A stretch of 64,000 bases of DNA from Eudoraea chungangensis (GTDB lineage: Bacteria > Bacteroidota > Bacteroidia > Flavobacteriales > Flavobacteriaceae): positions 124,001-188,000 of the forward strand of contig NZ_JARDUB010000001.1 of the NCBI RefSeq assembly GCF_029360665.1. Reading direction: 5' to 3'. Position 1 is the first letter of the stretch; each line of letters opens with the position of its first letter. Both the position numbers and the translations under genes were made by a program. The notes beneath the pieces are model-generated. The model had not been told where the DNA came from, searched no databases, and worked only from the letters and a program-made list of their open reading frames with translations. This document shows positions 8,210-17,600 of this stretch, piece after piece.

Positions 8210-9796
8210 ATGAAAAGAAAAAATATAACAGTTGTCTATTTACTTTTAATTTTTACAATTAATTATTCATTCGCTCAAAGCACTATATCAAAAAGTCTAC
8301 CTGTAAAAACTGACTTTGATGTGGTTATTTTAAACGGAAGAGTCATTGACCCAGAAACTAATCTTGATGCTATTAGAAATGTAGGTGTCAAAGATGGTTC
8401 TATAGGGATTATTACCGAGAAAGACATCAAGGGAAAGAAAACCATTGACGCAACCGGTAAAATAGTTTCTCCAGGCTTTATTGATTTGCACATGCATGGA
8501 TTGAACATTAGTGCATACAGAATGCAAGCCATGCAGGGAGTAACCACCGCTTTAGAATTAGAGTCAGGAATACTACCCATCAATGATTTTTATGAAGGAC
8601 AAGCAACTAAAAATCTACCCATTCACTATGGAGCCGCAGCCGCATGGACCTTTGGGCGCATTGCTACTTTTACCGAAAAAGAACCAGAAGCTACGGCCGA
8701 CTATTTTCAAAATGCTCAAGGGGTAGATAATTGGAAGAAAGAATTAGCTTCTCCTGAGCAACTAGAAAAAATTCTGAATGAAGTTGAGGAAGGCTTAAAG
8801 CAAGGTGCCATAGGGATTGGCGTTAATGCAGGTTATGCTCCTGGCAATGGACATTTGGAATATTACAAGGTTTCCAAACTCGCCAAAAAATACAATGTGG
8901 GTACTTTTACACATGTGCGCTTTATGAAAGGCCCTGAGCGCAACAATGCCTTTGAAGCCTTTCAAGAATTAATTGCCAATGCCGCTGCCACAGGTGTGGA
9001 TATGCATATTTGCCACATCAACAGTAGTTCGCAAAAGGATATTGAAAATACCTTAGAACTTTTTGAAAATGCCAAAGCCAACGGTATTTCTGTTACTGCT
9101 GGTGCTTATCCATGGGGTGCTGCAAGTACAGTTATCAAAGCCGCTATGTTCACAGGTCCAACCTGGAAGGAAGACATGGAAACCGATGAGACGGCTTTTC
9201 AATTGGGACCAAACCGCCTAACGAAAGAACAATTTGACGACTTGCAGGCTAATGAGCCTGGCACCTTTATAGTGTGGCACTTCCTAGATCCTGCAAAACC
9301 AGATGAACTTGCGTTAATGGATGCCTCTATTTTACATCCAGACGTCTTAATTGAATCTGATGCTATTCCATGGTATGCCAGTGTAGATGGTAAAATTGTA
9401 CCTTATGAGGGAGATGAATGGCCATTGCCAAACAACCTTGTTAACCACCCTAGATCTAGTGCCACGTATACTAAAATATTGCAAGATTATGTGAGGGATA
9501 GAGAGTTAATGTCTTTATCAACTGCCATCAAGAAAATGAGCCTTATGCCAGCGCAAAACATGGAAGACGCTGTTCCCCAAATGAAGAAAAAGGGTAGGCT
9601 TCAAGTGGGCATGGATGCAGATGTTCTAGTTTTTGATCTTAATGCTATTAAAGTAAATGCAAATTATATTAAACCTTACCTTGCCTCGGAAGGAATGTCT
9701 ACTGTCTTAGTAATGGGGACTCCAGTTATTGAAAATGGCGAACTATTATTAGATGCTGCTCCAGGACAAGCCATTAGGAATTCATCAAAAGATTAA
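8210..9796 (+). CDS. secreted N-acyl-D-amino-acid deacylase-like amidohydrolase (paralogue)
   Basis: 528 residues with a cleavable signal peptide (cut after SFAQ, about residue 23), so soluble in the periplasm. The first 65 mature residues are very close to the preceding gene (FDVVILNGRVIDPET), while the central part has diverged, as expected of an old tandem duplication. Metal ligands are H94/H96 in GFIDLHMH, then THVRF, HICHINSSS and an Asp in IESDAIPWY; the NHPRSSATY loop is conserved. It too has LELESG (E115/E117) in place of the GNCG cysteine motif. It lies 35 bp after its paralogue and 20 bp before the porin. The two enzymes may act on different chain lengths or on successive steps; this is inference. 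Confidence 0.82.
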   Translation: MKRKNITVVYLLLIFTINYSFAQSTISKSLPVKTDFDVVILNGRVIDPETNLDAIRNVGVKDGSIGIITEKDIKGKKTIDATGKIVSPGFIDLHMHGLNISAYRMQAMQGVTTALELESGILPINDFYEGQATKNLPIHYGAAAAWTFGRIATFTEKEPEATADYFQNAQGVDNWKKELASPEQLEKILNEVEEGLKQGAIGIGVNAGYAPGNGHLEYYKVSKLAKKYNVGTFTHVRFMKGPERNNAFEAFQELIANAAATGVDMHICHINSSSQKDIENTLELFENAKANGISVTAGAYPWGAASTVIKAAMFTGPTWKEDMETDETAFQLGPNRLTKEQFDDLQANEPGTFIVWHFLDPAKPDELALMDASILHPDVLIESDAIPWYASVDGKIVPYEGDEWPLPNNLVNHPRSSATYTKILQDYVRDRELMSLSTAIKKMSLMPAQNMEDAVPQMKKKGRLQVGMDADVLVFDLNAIKVNANYIKPYLASEGMSTVLVMGTPVIENGELLLDAAPGQAIRNSSKD

Positions 9797-9816
9797 AAAC
9801 CAGACTAGAAATTATT

Positions 9817-11136
9817 ATGAATTTAATAATGAATCGAACTGACTTTGTTTTGATGTACTTAGTAGGCGCTCTTTTTTTCTCAGCTCCAGTACTATCGCAA
9901 AATCAAGATAAAAGTGAAGTAACTACAGACACTATTCCTGCAGGAGTACGTGGGTCTATTAACCCTTTAACGGATAATAACCCCGTACATACGGGAGAAA
10001 ATTTATTGGATGACTCCTTTCCTAGTTCATGGCCATTGTTTGGCTCTGATATTCGCATGCGTATTGGTGGTTACGTTAAAGCAGATTTTATAAGAGACTT
10101 TGATTATTTGGCAGATCGATACGAATTTGAATTGGGAAGTATAGCCGTTGAAGGTTCTCCGGAGCGAGAATTAGGTGGGATTTCTACCTTTCATGCAAAG
10201 CAGACCAGGATTAATTTTGATTTTAGATCCAAGGCAAAATGGGGCAATGGCAAAGAGTTTCCGATGCAAGTGTTTTTGGAACTAGATTGGTTTTTTGATT
10301 CTGATGCTTTTAGGTTAAGTACAAGATTGCGTCATGCTTATGGGGTAATTGGAAGGCTATTAGTTGGGCGTACTTGGACTACGTCGGCTGACCTAAGCAC
10401 TTTGCCTGGAACAATTGATTTTGCAAATGGCGATGCCCTATATGGTGGGAGAACTACGCAAATTCGTTGGCAAGATAAGATTAACGATAAGTTCTCGTAT
10501 GCAGTGGCTTTAGAAGACTTTGCGCCTCAAATAGACAACGTTTTAGATCAAGAGGGGGCCGCAAGACCCTTATGGCCAAATATAGCCGCAATGGTAAAGG
10601 CGAAATCTAGTAATGGGTCTAGTATTCAATTGGGATTAGATGTTTTTCCACTAAGCTGGAAAGGACCTTCCACCGTTCCCAATTCCAATAAAACAGGGTA
10701 TGCCATAACCGCCACGAGTAGAATAGTGTTAAAGGTTACAGAATACCAAGATGCCTTTGTTTGGGGTGCGGGATATGGTGAAGGGCAAGCACACAAAATC
10801 ATTTCACTTTCTTGGGACGGCAAAGCCTCTGGGACACTTACAAACAATGATTTAACCCTAGCTCCAGCATGGTTTGCCTTCGCAGGATACAATCATTATT
10901 GGAGTAAGAAGTTTAATTCCAATATATCCACGGCTTGGAGCGGAACCACCTTATCGTCTTTACAATCGGACGATACCATTCAAAAGGCAGGTTCGGTCCA
11001 TGCCAATCTAATATACTTTCCAACTCGAATGATTTCTGCGGGGATAGAATATATGTGGGGCGTAAGAGAAAATAAAAATGGCATTGAAGGTACTGCATCA
11101 AGAGTTCAGGCCATGGTTAAATTTAAATTTAATTAA
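9817..11136 (+). CDS. DcaP-like outer-membrane porin
   Basis: 439 residues with a signal peptide (cut after VLSQ, about residue 27). The segment MRIGGYVKADFIRDFDYL, followed by long amphipathic strands with LRHAYGVIGRLLVGRTWT, is characteristic of the DcaP trimeric porins that pass small anionic carboxylates. The chain ends in an aromatic beta strand (MVKFKFN). It lies 20 bp after the second amidohydrolase and 11 bp before the HdeD-like gene, so a shared transcript is very likely. In context it would admit the acidic amide substrate or its precursor across the outer membrane. An alternative start is Met5 at 9829. Confidence 0.8.
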   Translation: MNLIMNRTDFVLMYLVGALFFSAPVLSQNQDKSEVTTDTIPAGVRGSINPLTDNNPVHTGENLLDDSFPSSWPLFGSDIRMRIGGYVKADFIRDFDYLADRYEFELGSIAVEGSPERELGGISTFHAKQTRINFDFRSKAKWGNGKEFPMQVFLELDWFFDSDAFRLSTRLRHAYGVIGRLLVGRTWTTSADLSTLPGTIDFANGDALYGGRTTQIRWQDKINDKFSYAVALEDFAPQIDNVLDQEGAARPLWPNIAAMVKAKSSNGSSIQLGLDVFPLSWKGPSTVPNSNKTGYAITATSRIVLKVTEYQDAFVWGAGYGEGQAHKIISLSWDGKASGTLTNNDLTLAPAWFAFAGYNHYWSKKFNSNISTAWSGTTLSSLQSDDTIQKAGSVHANLIYFPTRMISAGIEYMWGVRENKNGIEGTASRVQAMVKFKFN

Positions 11137-11147
11137 ATTAAAAAATT

Positions 11148-11681
11148 ATGAAAACAGTTAGTAAGTATTGGTGGTTAACTTTAGTAAGAGGTCTTGTTTT
11201 AATCCTATTAGCAGTGATGGTATTTAAGCATCCAGTAGGAGCCTTAGTTGGAGTGGCCATGTATTTAAGTATTAGTTTACTTTTTGTAGGCATTACCCAA
11301 ATATTTATGGCCATAGCAACCAAACAAACTCAAGATAATTGGGGTTGGACGCTAACGGTAGGTCTTATCGATGTTTTTATAGCCTTTATTCTGTTGTCTA
11401 ATCCTGCGGTAACGGCAGCAACCCTGCCTTTTGTAGTGGGCTTTTGGTTAATTGTGGCAGGTGTTATGAATTTTGTAAATGCCTTTCAAGATAAAAAAGA
11501 AGGCTTGGCCTACTGGTGGTTAGGATTAGTTGGTGGGGTGCTAATGATTTTAATAGGATTTAAACTTACCAATAATTTACTGGTTGGTACAATGGCCATT
11601 ACCTCTTGGATTGGCATTGGATTATTATTGGCAGGTATAATCAATATAGCTGTTGCTTTTGGATTGAAATCTTTGAAATAG
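11148..11681 (+). CDS. HdeD-like (DUF308) integral membrane protein
   Basis: 177 residues made almost entirely of six hydrophobic segments in the three-repeat pattern of HdeD/DUF308 proteins, for example LVRGLVLILLAVMVF near the start and LGLVGGVLMILIGF in the third repeat. E. coli HdeD is linked to acid resistance, though its molecular activity is not known. It is the last gene of the operon, 11 bp behind the porin. Release of acids by the neighbouring deacylases could explain its presence, but that is inference. The family call is firm. Confidence 0.8.
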   Translation: MKTVSKYWWLTLVRGLVLILLAVMVFKHPVGALVGVAMYLSISLLFVGITQIFMAIATKQTQDNWGWTLTVGLIDVFIAFILLSNPAVTAATLPFVVGFWLIVAGVMNFVNAFQDKKEGLAYWWLGLVGGVLMILIGFKLTNNLLVGTMAITSWIGIGLLLAGIINIAVAFGLKSLK

Positions 11682-11983
11682 GACCAAGTTGCAAAGCTTT
11701 TTATTTAATATTTAATGTCAATTGAACATCTGGGATATAATGAATTAAATAATGATATTCAAGGGAGTGTGGGGAAAGCACAAACAATAGTCTTTAAAGG
11801 AAATAGTAGGATTCAAAATGGAATGAAAAATAGGATTCTTCTATATTCTATCACCTAAAATAAGCATCTACTCCCTTCACGCTAATTTTATGAAGCGTAT
11901 AAACAATAGGTAAACCTGACCATTAAGAAAGCTAGCCATTTTAGAAGGAAATCAATTCTTGAATAGAAACAATCCCAATGTTT
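11682..11983. other. non-coding gap at the right end of the cassette
   Basis: About 300 bp between the HdeD-like gene and the SnoaL-like remnant. It has only a 47-codon ORF (11715-11858) with no recognisable motif. No terminator hairpin, integrase fragment or IS end is evident. This is the probable scar region of the rearrangement that left the remnant. Confidence 0.5.
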
Positions 11984-12088
11984 CCGATGATTTTTTCCAA
12001 TCTGGAGAATAGAGGCAAAATAGTAGAGCATTGGGATGCCATTCAACAGATTCCAAAAACTTCAAAGAATAATAACGCTATGTATTAA
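11984..12088 (+). pseudogene. 3' remnant of a SnoaL-like gene (right copy of the direct repeat)
   Basis: Reading in frame to the TAA at 12086-12088 gives GKIVEHWDAIQQIPKTSKNN and the same final residues as the intact protein at 3036-3410, except Ala for Thr near the end. 12014-12088 matches 3336-3410 at 70 of 75 bases. About ten codons further upstream, only scattered residues still align, and the first three quarters of the gene are missing. Four of the five mismatches are synonymous third-base changes, so the copies diverged while both were still translated. The remnant marks the right edge of the cassette. Confidence 0.85.
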
Positions 12089-12211
12089 TCCCCAATTATT
12101 TAGTACCTTGGGGTTATACCCAAATTTTACCAGTAGTTTTTAATTAAGCGGCCATACTTAAGGCAATGGTCTATACCAAAAAATAGAGTCTAGATACCAA
12201 TCGTACCAAAA

Positions 12212-13285
12212 ATGACAGAACTATTAAATGAAATTGAATGGAGTGAGCCAACCATTTCCATTGTGCATGACAAGAAATGGGAGGCAGAAGTAAAAGCCGA
12301 CATAGGCAGAGTAGCAGACGTACATATGCGCACTTCTCCCAGCCCATGGCTACGGAAAATCATCCTTAAATGGCCGCGTTATGAGGCTAAAGAGTTTCCA
12401 AGAAAATTGGCAGATATATGCGGTCTTGTCGCAGCGCAGGAAAATGCATGCAGGTATTGCTTTGGTGTTGCCCGATCCTGGATGCGACTTTGGGGATATT
12501 CTGAAAAAATGATTAATAATATAGAACGGAATGTTCAAATGGCTGATTTGGAAGAAAAGGAAAGGGCTTTTATACGCTTCTGCAGAAACCTTTCGAGATC
12601 TAATCCCCGGCCACCAAAGAAAGATAGAGACGAGCTACTGCGCTTGGGCTATTCCGAATTAGCCATTGCGGAAATGGCTTTTCTAATTGTTAACCATTGC
12701 TTTGTAAATAGGGTGTCAACCTTTATAGCCGTACCTCCCATGGAAGAATTAGAGAATCTCCCGAATAGCCTCCTTGGGAAAGCACTGAGACCTTTGTTTG
12801 GATGGAAACTCAGAAGTATTGGCTGGACAGAAACTAAGGCATTGAAGGGGAAACCAGAATCATTTCCTGGAGTTGTCCAAAAACTCATTGGGCTACCGGC
12901 GGCCTATGCCATGAATGAAGCGCTCAGCGAAGCACTAGAATCAGAAGCCCTGTCTAGGAAGCTAAAAATACTTATGTTTGCGGTTGTAGCCCATAGTCTG
13001 GAATGTAAATTTTGTCAGGCCGAAACCGCTGCCATGGCAATGGAATGCGGTTTTACAGAGGAAGAGTTTAATAAAGCGCTTGCCACGCTGTCCTCTCCCC
13101 ATTTAAATGAGCAAGAGGAAAAATTACTTGCCTGGACAAGGGAGACTATTCACTTTCAAAATGCACCTATGCAGTCCAGGATTAGGAAACTTGCAAAAGA
13201 AGTCGGAGAACCTATGATGCTAGAGGCTATAGGAGTTGCATCTCTTGCTAACTCAACTGTTAGACTAGCTGTGCTTCTCGGATAA
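12212..13285 (+). CDS. double carboxymuconolactone decarboxylase/AhpD-like protein
   Basis: 357 residues, no signal peptide. Two AhpD/CMD-like helical units are joined in one chain: the first has the redox-type CxxC at C80/C83 (ENACRYCFG), the second at C265/C268 (HSLECKFCQAE), each followed by a helix as in AhpD peroxidases. Single-domain relatives are about 150-190 residues, so this is an internal duplication or fusion. AhpD-like proteins reduce peroxides or pass electrons to peroxidases; a decarboxylase role is less likely with CxxC present. Its stop codon overlaps the start of the cyclase gene (TAATG), which implies translational coupling. Confidence 0.8.
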   Translation: MTELLNEIEWSEPTISIVHDKKWEAEVKADIGRVADVHMRTSPSPWLRKIILKWPRYEAKEFPRKLADICGLVAAQENACRYCFGVARSWMRLWGYSEKMINNIERNVQMADLEEKERAFIRFCRNLSRSNPRPPKKDRDELLRLGYSELAIAEMAFLIVNHCFVNRVSTFIAVPPMEELENLPNSLLGKALRPLFGWKLRSIGWTETKALKGKPESFPGVVQKLIGLPAAYAMNEALSEALESEALSRKLKILMFAVVAHSLECKFCQAETAAMAMECGFTEEEFNKALATLSSPHLNEQEEKLLAWTRETIHFQNAPMQSRIRKLAKEVGEPMMLEAIGVASLANSTVRLAVLLG

Positions 13286-14076
13286 TGGAATTAGTATACT
13301 ACATCGCCGGATTGCTAATAGCTTTGCTTCTTGTATTAATTCTGTTTTTTAAGCAGAAAAAGAGGAATAAACAGCTAATTAAACTCTTGGGACATACAAA
13401 TAAAAAGCTCGAAAGACTTCAAATTCATTTTGGTAGATTTACACCGGAAGAGGTTATAGAACATCTGACAGATTCTGATAGTACATTTAAACCAACCCTT
13501 CGATCTGTAACTGTATTATTTGCAGATTTGAAAGGATTTACAAAGATGTGTGAAGAAAGAGATCCTGTGGAAGTGATGGGTATTTTAAATGGTTATTTAC
13601 GCTGCATGAGTGAAGTATTAAGTCGCCATCACGGACAGGTTACAGAACTTATCGGGGACGGGATTATGTCTCTTTTTGGTGCTTTAAGCAACAACCCCTG
13701 GCAGGTACAGGATGCCGTTATGGCGGCATTGGATATGCGAAAGGCACTTCAGGAATACAATAATGAACTGCGATCCAAGTCTTTGCCAGAACTGTCTTTT
13801 GGCATTGGGATTCACAAAGGGCAAGTTCTTGCTGGGGTTATGGGTAATTATGAGTTAAGCAAATTTGGTGTGGTTGGAGACGCAATTAATGTGGCCTCAC
13901 GAGTTGAAACGCTCACAAGGGAGCATAAGACAGACATTCTAGTAACTGATACTATTGTAGCCGAATTAGATGATCGTTTTGTATTAAAAAAAATGCCTCC
14001 TGTTAAAGTGAAAGGAAAGTCGGAGCCCATTGTAACCTATGTAGTTGAAAAACTGCTTAATAAAAGTGGTACCTAA
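13285..14076 (+). CDS. membrane-anchored class III nucleotidyl cyclase, probably guanylyl type
   Basis: 263 residues: one N-terminal membrane helix (about 4-22), a short coiled-coil linker and a class III cyclase domain (about 70-255). Metal-binding Asp81 (FADLKGFT) and Asp125 (IGDGIM) are present, as are the transition-state residues Asn202 and Arg206 (INVASR), so the enzyme should be active. The purine-selecting Lys of adenylyl cyclases, four residues before Asp125, is Glu121. The second selecting position, three residues before the GD of VVGDAIN, is Gly195. An E/G pair is unlike the K/T or K/D of adenylyl cyclases and resembles the pair I recall for the cyanobacterial guanylyl cyclase Cya2. 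The start overlaps the stop of the AhpD-like gene. Confidence 0.82.
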   Translation: MELVYYIAGLLIALLLVLILFFKQKKRNKQLIKLLGHTNKKLERLQIHFGRFTPEEVIEHLTDSDSTFKPTLRSVTVLFADLKGFTKMCEERDPVEVMGILNGYLRCMSEVLSRHHGQVTELIGDGIMSLFGALSNNPWQVQDAVMAALDMRKALQEYNNELRSKSLPELSFGIGIHKGQVLAGVMGNYELSKFGVVGDAINVASRVETLTREHKTDILVTDTIVAELDDRFVLKKMPPVKVKGKSEPIVTYVVEKLLNKSGT

Positions 14077-14203
14077 ATTTAGCCGTATTCCTTTAATTTA
14101 AAAATGTATATTTCTTTAAGTTGAGATATTTATTACTATTAAAGGGATGTTTATATTCCAAATAGATGCACAAAAATTAATTAACCTTTAAATAAATACT
14201 TTT

Positions 14204-14575
14204 ATGAAACTTGGAGCCTTTTCCGTCAGTTTATCAGTGAAAGATTTAAGCAAGTCGCAGTCCTTCTACGAAGCCTTAGGGTTTAAGCTGTTTGCAGGAT
14301 CTCATGAGATGAACTACCTGATAATGAAAAATAATAAATCACTTATTGGCTTGTTCCATGGCATGTTCGAAAACAACATCCTCACATTTAATCCGGGATG
14401 GGATGAGAATGCTCAGGAGTTAGCCACTTTTGACGACGTTAGAGAAATTCAAAAATCTTTAAAAAAAGATAACATCCCCCTTCTTTCTGAAGCGGATGAA
14501 TCTACTACTGGTCCTGCCAGTTTTATGGTTTTAGATCCGGATGGTAATCAGATACTAATAGATCAACACATATAA
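14204..14575 (+). CDS. VOC family (glyoxalase/bleomycin-resistance-like) protein
   Basis: 123 residues forming a single VOC module of two beta-alpha-beta-beta-beta units: LGAFSVSLSVKDLSKSQSFY at the start and FMVLDPDGNQILID at the end, the classic tail of the family. No signal peptide, so cytoplasmic. Members bind metal and act on small toxic or stress-related metabolites; the ligand here cannot be told. It lies 54 bp upstream of the large BNR-repeat gene on the same strand, possibly co-transcribed. Confidence 0.8.
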   Translation: MKLGAFSVSLSVKDLSKSQSFYEALGFKLFAGSHEMNYLIMKNNKSLIGLFHGMFENNILTFNPGWDENAQELATFDDVREIQKSLKKDNIPLLSEADESTTGPASFMVLDPDGNQILIDQHI

Positions 14576-14629
14576 TTTTTTATAGTTTAAAAACAGCTTT
14601 TTAACAAGACTATCCAACAAATCGGACTA

Positions 14630-17600
14630 ATGAGAAATAACATCCATTACCTTTTCCTATGCGCTGCTGTATTTTTTATAACGAATACCTCTGCACAGAA
14701 CAAAACTAGTACTAGTTCAAAAGAATCTTCTTCCATACCTAAGTTGTTCTATGAAGGGCTTCAATGGCGAAATATTGGACCTCATAGAGGAGGCAGGTCT
14801 TTGGGTAGCAGTGGAAGCCCGGGGCGACCTAACGAATATTATTTTGGGGCCACAGGAGGGGGATTATGGAAAACAACAGATGGAGGTAATGAATGGTTTC
14901 CTGTTACCGACGGGCAGCTCACTAGCTCCTCCGTTGGTGCCGTTGCAGTTGCCGAAACCAACCCAGATGTGGTATATATAGGAATGGGAGAGGTGCAACT
15001 GAGAGGTAGTATTACACAGGGCGATGGGGTATATAAGACTATAGACGGTGGAAAAACCTGGAGACATCTTGGCTTAAAAGAAACCCAGGCAGTAGCTAGA
15101 ATCCGAATTCATCCAACGAATCCGGAGATTGTGTATGTGGCAGCCTTAGGGCATCCATATGGAGAAAATGAAGAACGGGGAGTATTCAGGTCCACCAACG
15201 GAGGTAATAGTTGGGAAAAGGTTTTATATGTTAGTCCTAAGGCCGGTGCAGTAGACCTTATTATAGACCGTAATAATCCTAAGGTATTATATGCCAGCAC
15301 CTGGCAGGTCTATCGTAAGGCATGGAAAATGTGGGGCGGTGGAGGCGATAGTAAGTTATGGAAATCGACCGATGGCGGGGATACATGGACAGACCTAAGT
15401 GAAAATCCAGGTATGCCAAAAGGTCCAATTGGTAAGATTGGGGTAACAGTTTCTCCTGCGGATTCAAATAGAGTCTGGGCCATAGTAGAGGCCAATGAAG
15501 GGGGAGTCTTTAGATCAGATGACGCTGGGGCAACTTGGGAACGTACCAATGAAGAGCGTAAGTTACGACAGCGTGCTTTTTATTATTCAAGAATTTATGC
15601 AGATCCCTGGGACAAAGAAACTGTTTACTGCCTAAATACCGGCTTTTATAAGTCGACCGATGGAGGAAAGACCTTTGATACCACCATTAAAGTACCTCAT
15701 GGAGACAACCATGATTTATGGATAGATCCAAATAATCCTAAACGTATGATAAATTCTAACGACGGGGGAGGAAATGTAAGTATTAACGGTGGGGATAGCT
15801 GGACGGAGCAAGACTATATTACTACACAGTTCTACCATGTAATGACCACCAATGACATCCCATATCATGTAGCAGGTGCCCAGCAAGATAACAGCACTCT
15901 AGCAATGCCTAGCGATGGGTGGGAACATATGCAGGCGAGAGGTCCAAATCACGGATGGTTTTACGCCGTAGGCGGAGGAGAAAGTGGTTGGATCACTCAG
16001 CATCCCAAAAATTTGGATATTTTCTATGCAGGAAGTCAGGGAGCCCTTTTAACCAGATATGATAGAAGCAATGGTCAGACAAGAGATATACAAGTTTATC
16101 CCCGTTTCTTTTCAGGAGAACCGGCCGATGCACTTCCAGAACGTTGGCAATGGACTTTCCCAATAATGTTTGCTCCACAAGATTCAAAAGTTATGTACAC
16201 CTGTTCCCAACATGTTTGGAAAACCATTAATGACGGCCAAACATGGGAAAAAATTAGCCCGGATCTTACGTATGCCGATCGAGAGACCTTGGGAAAAACG
16301 GGCGGTGTCATTACCATGGATATGAATGGGCCCGAAATATATGCTACCGTATTTGCCTTAGCCCCCTCCTATCATGATATCAATACCATCTGGGCAGGAT
16401 CTGATGACGGGAAAGTGCATATTACAAGAGATGGCGGTGAGCATTGGGAAGACATTACTCCTCCCGATTTACCCAAGTTTTCACGGGTAAGCATTATAGA
16501 TGAATCAAAACACCGTCCGGGCACGCTTTTTCTAGCTGCTAACCGATACCAAGTAGATGACAGAGAACCTTATGTTTTTAAAACACATGATTATGGAAAA
16601 ACGTGGCAAATGATAATTAACGGGCTAGAGAAAGGACATTTTGCCAGGGCAGTTAGAGAAGATCCAAAAAGGGAGGGTCTACTTTTTCTGGCAACAGAAC
16701 ACGGCGTATATTTCTCAGTTAATGATGGGGTTTGGTGGCAGAGTATTCAATTAAACCTTCCGGATACCCCCGTTCGGGATTTGGTAGTTAAAGACAATGA
16801 TGTGGTCATCGGTTCTCATGGAAGAGGGTTTTGGATTTTAGACGACATTCTTCCCATACGTCAATACCAGAGTACAATGAAAGATGAGGCAGCAATTCTG
16901 TTTAAACCTTCCAATGTTTATCGGGGCTTAGAAGATGCCTCCATACAATACTATCTTAACGAACAAATAGACAGTATTACCTTTGAAATTTTTGATGCAA
17001 ATGATAACCTTATAAACACATTTACCGGGAGTAAGACCAAATATGAAGCGGATCCTGATATTCCTTGGTGGATGCAAGGAGGTTCCACCAAGCCAACAAT
17101 TGCCAAGGGCCTAAATAACTTTAGCTGGGATTTAAGATATCCGGGAGCTACAGAATTTGAAGGTATGATTATCTGGAGTGCTCGTCCTCAAAGGGGTCCA
17201 AAAGCACCATTAGGCACATACAAAGTAAAGATGAAGACCAAAAGTTACGAGAAATCATATGATTTTACCGTCCAAATGGATCCCAATCTTAAAGGCGTTT
17301 CAGAAGCGGATTTACGGGAGCAGTTTAACCTGGCCAACAAAATAATGCAAAAGACCAGTGCGGCCAATGAGGCGGTTATTCAAATACGTCAAATGAGAAA
17401 ACATCTAGAAAACTCAAAGAGTAAGTTGTCTGCTGCAGATTATAAAAGAACAATAATGCCATTTATAGACAAAACTGCAATAATAGAAAAAGAATTATAC
17501 CAAGTTAAAAATCAATCCGGACAAGATCCTCTGAATTTTCCAATAAAACTTAACAACAGACTCGCCTCACTAAGAAGAAGTGTTGAAAGTGGAGATGCCA

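Noticed and set aside
8275-8583. 102-codon minus-strand ORF within the second amidohydrolase
   Set aside because: Antisense shadow over the metal-binding HxH region of the real gene.
11715-11858. 47-codon plus-strand ORF in the gap after the HdeD-like gene
   Set aside because: No motif, no signal, no partner; its length is within chance for this AT-rich spacer, so it was not called a gene.
3411-12013. A mobile element with its own integrase or transposase
   Set aside because: No recombinase gene, terminal inverted repeat or target-site duplication was seen; only the direct repeat of the gene end supports movement.
14090-14145. 8-bp inverted repeat CCTTTAAT/ATTAAAGG after the cyclase gene as a terminator
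   Set aside because: The arms are 40 bp apart and AT-rich, with no compact stem-loop; a chance match is likely.
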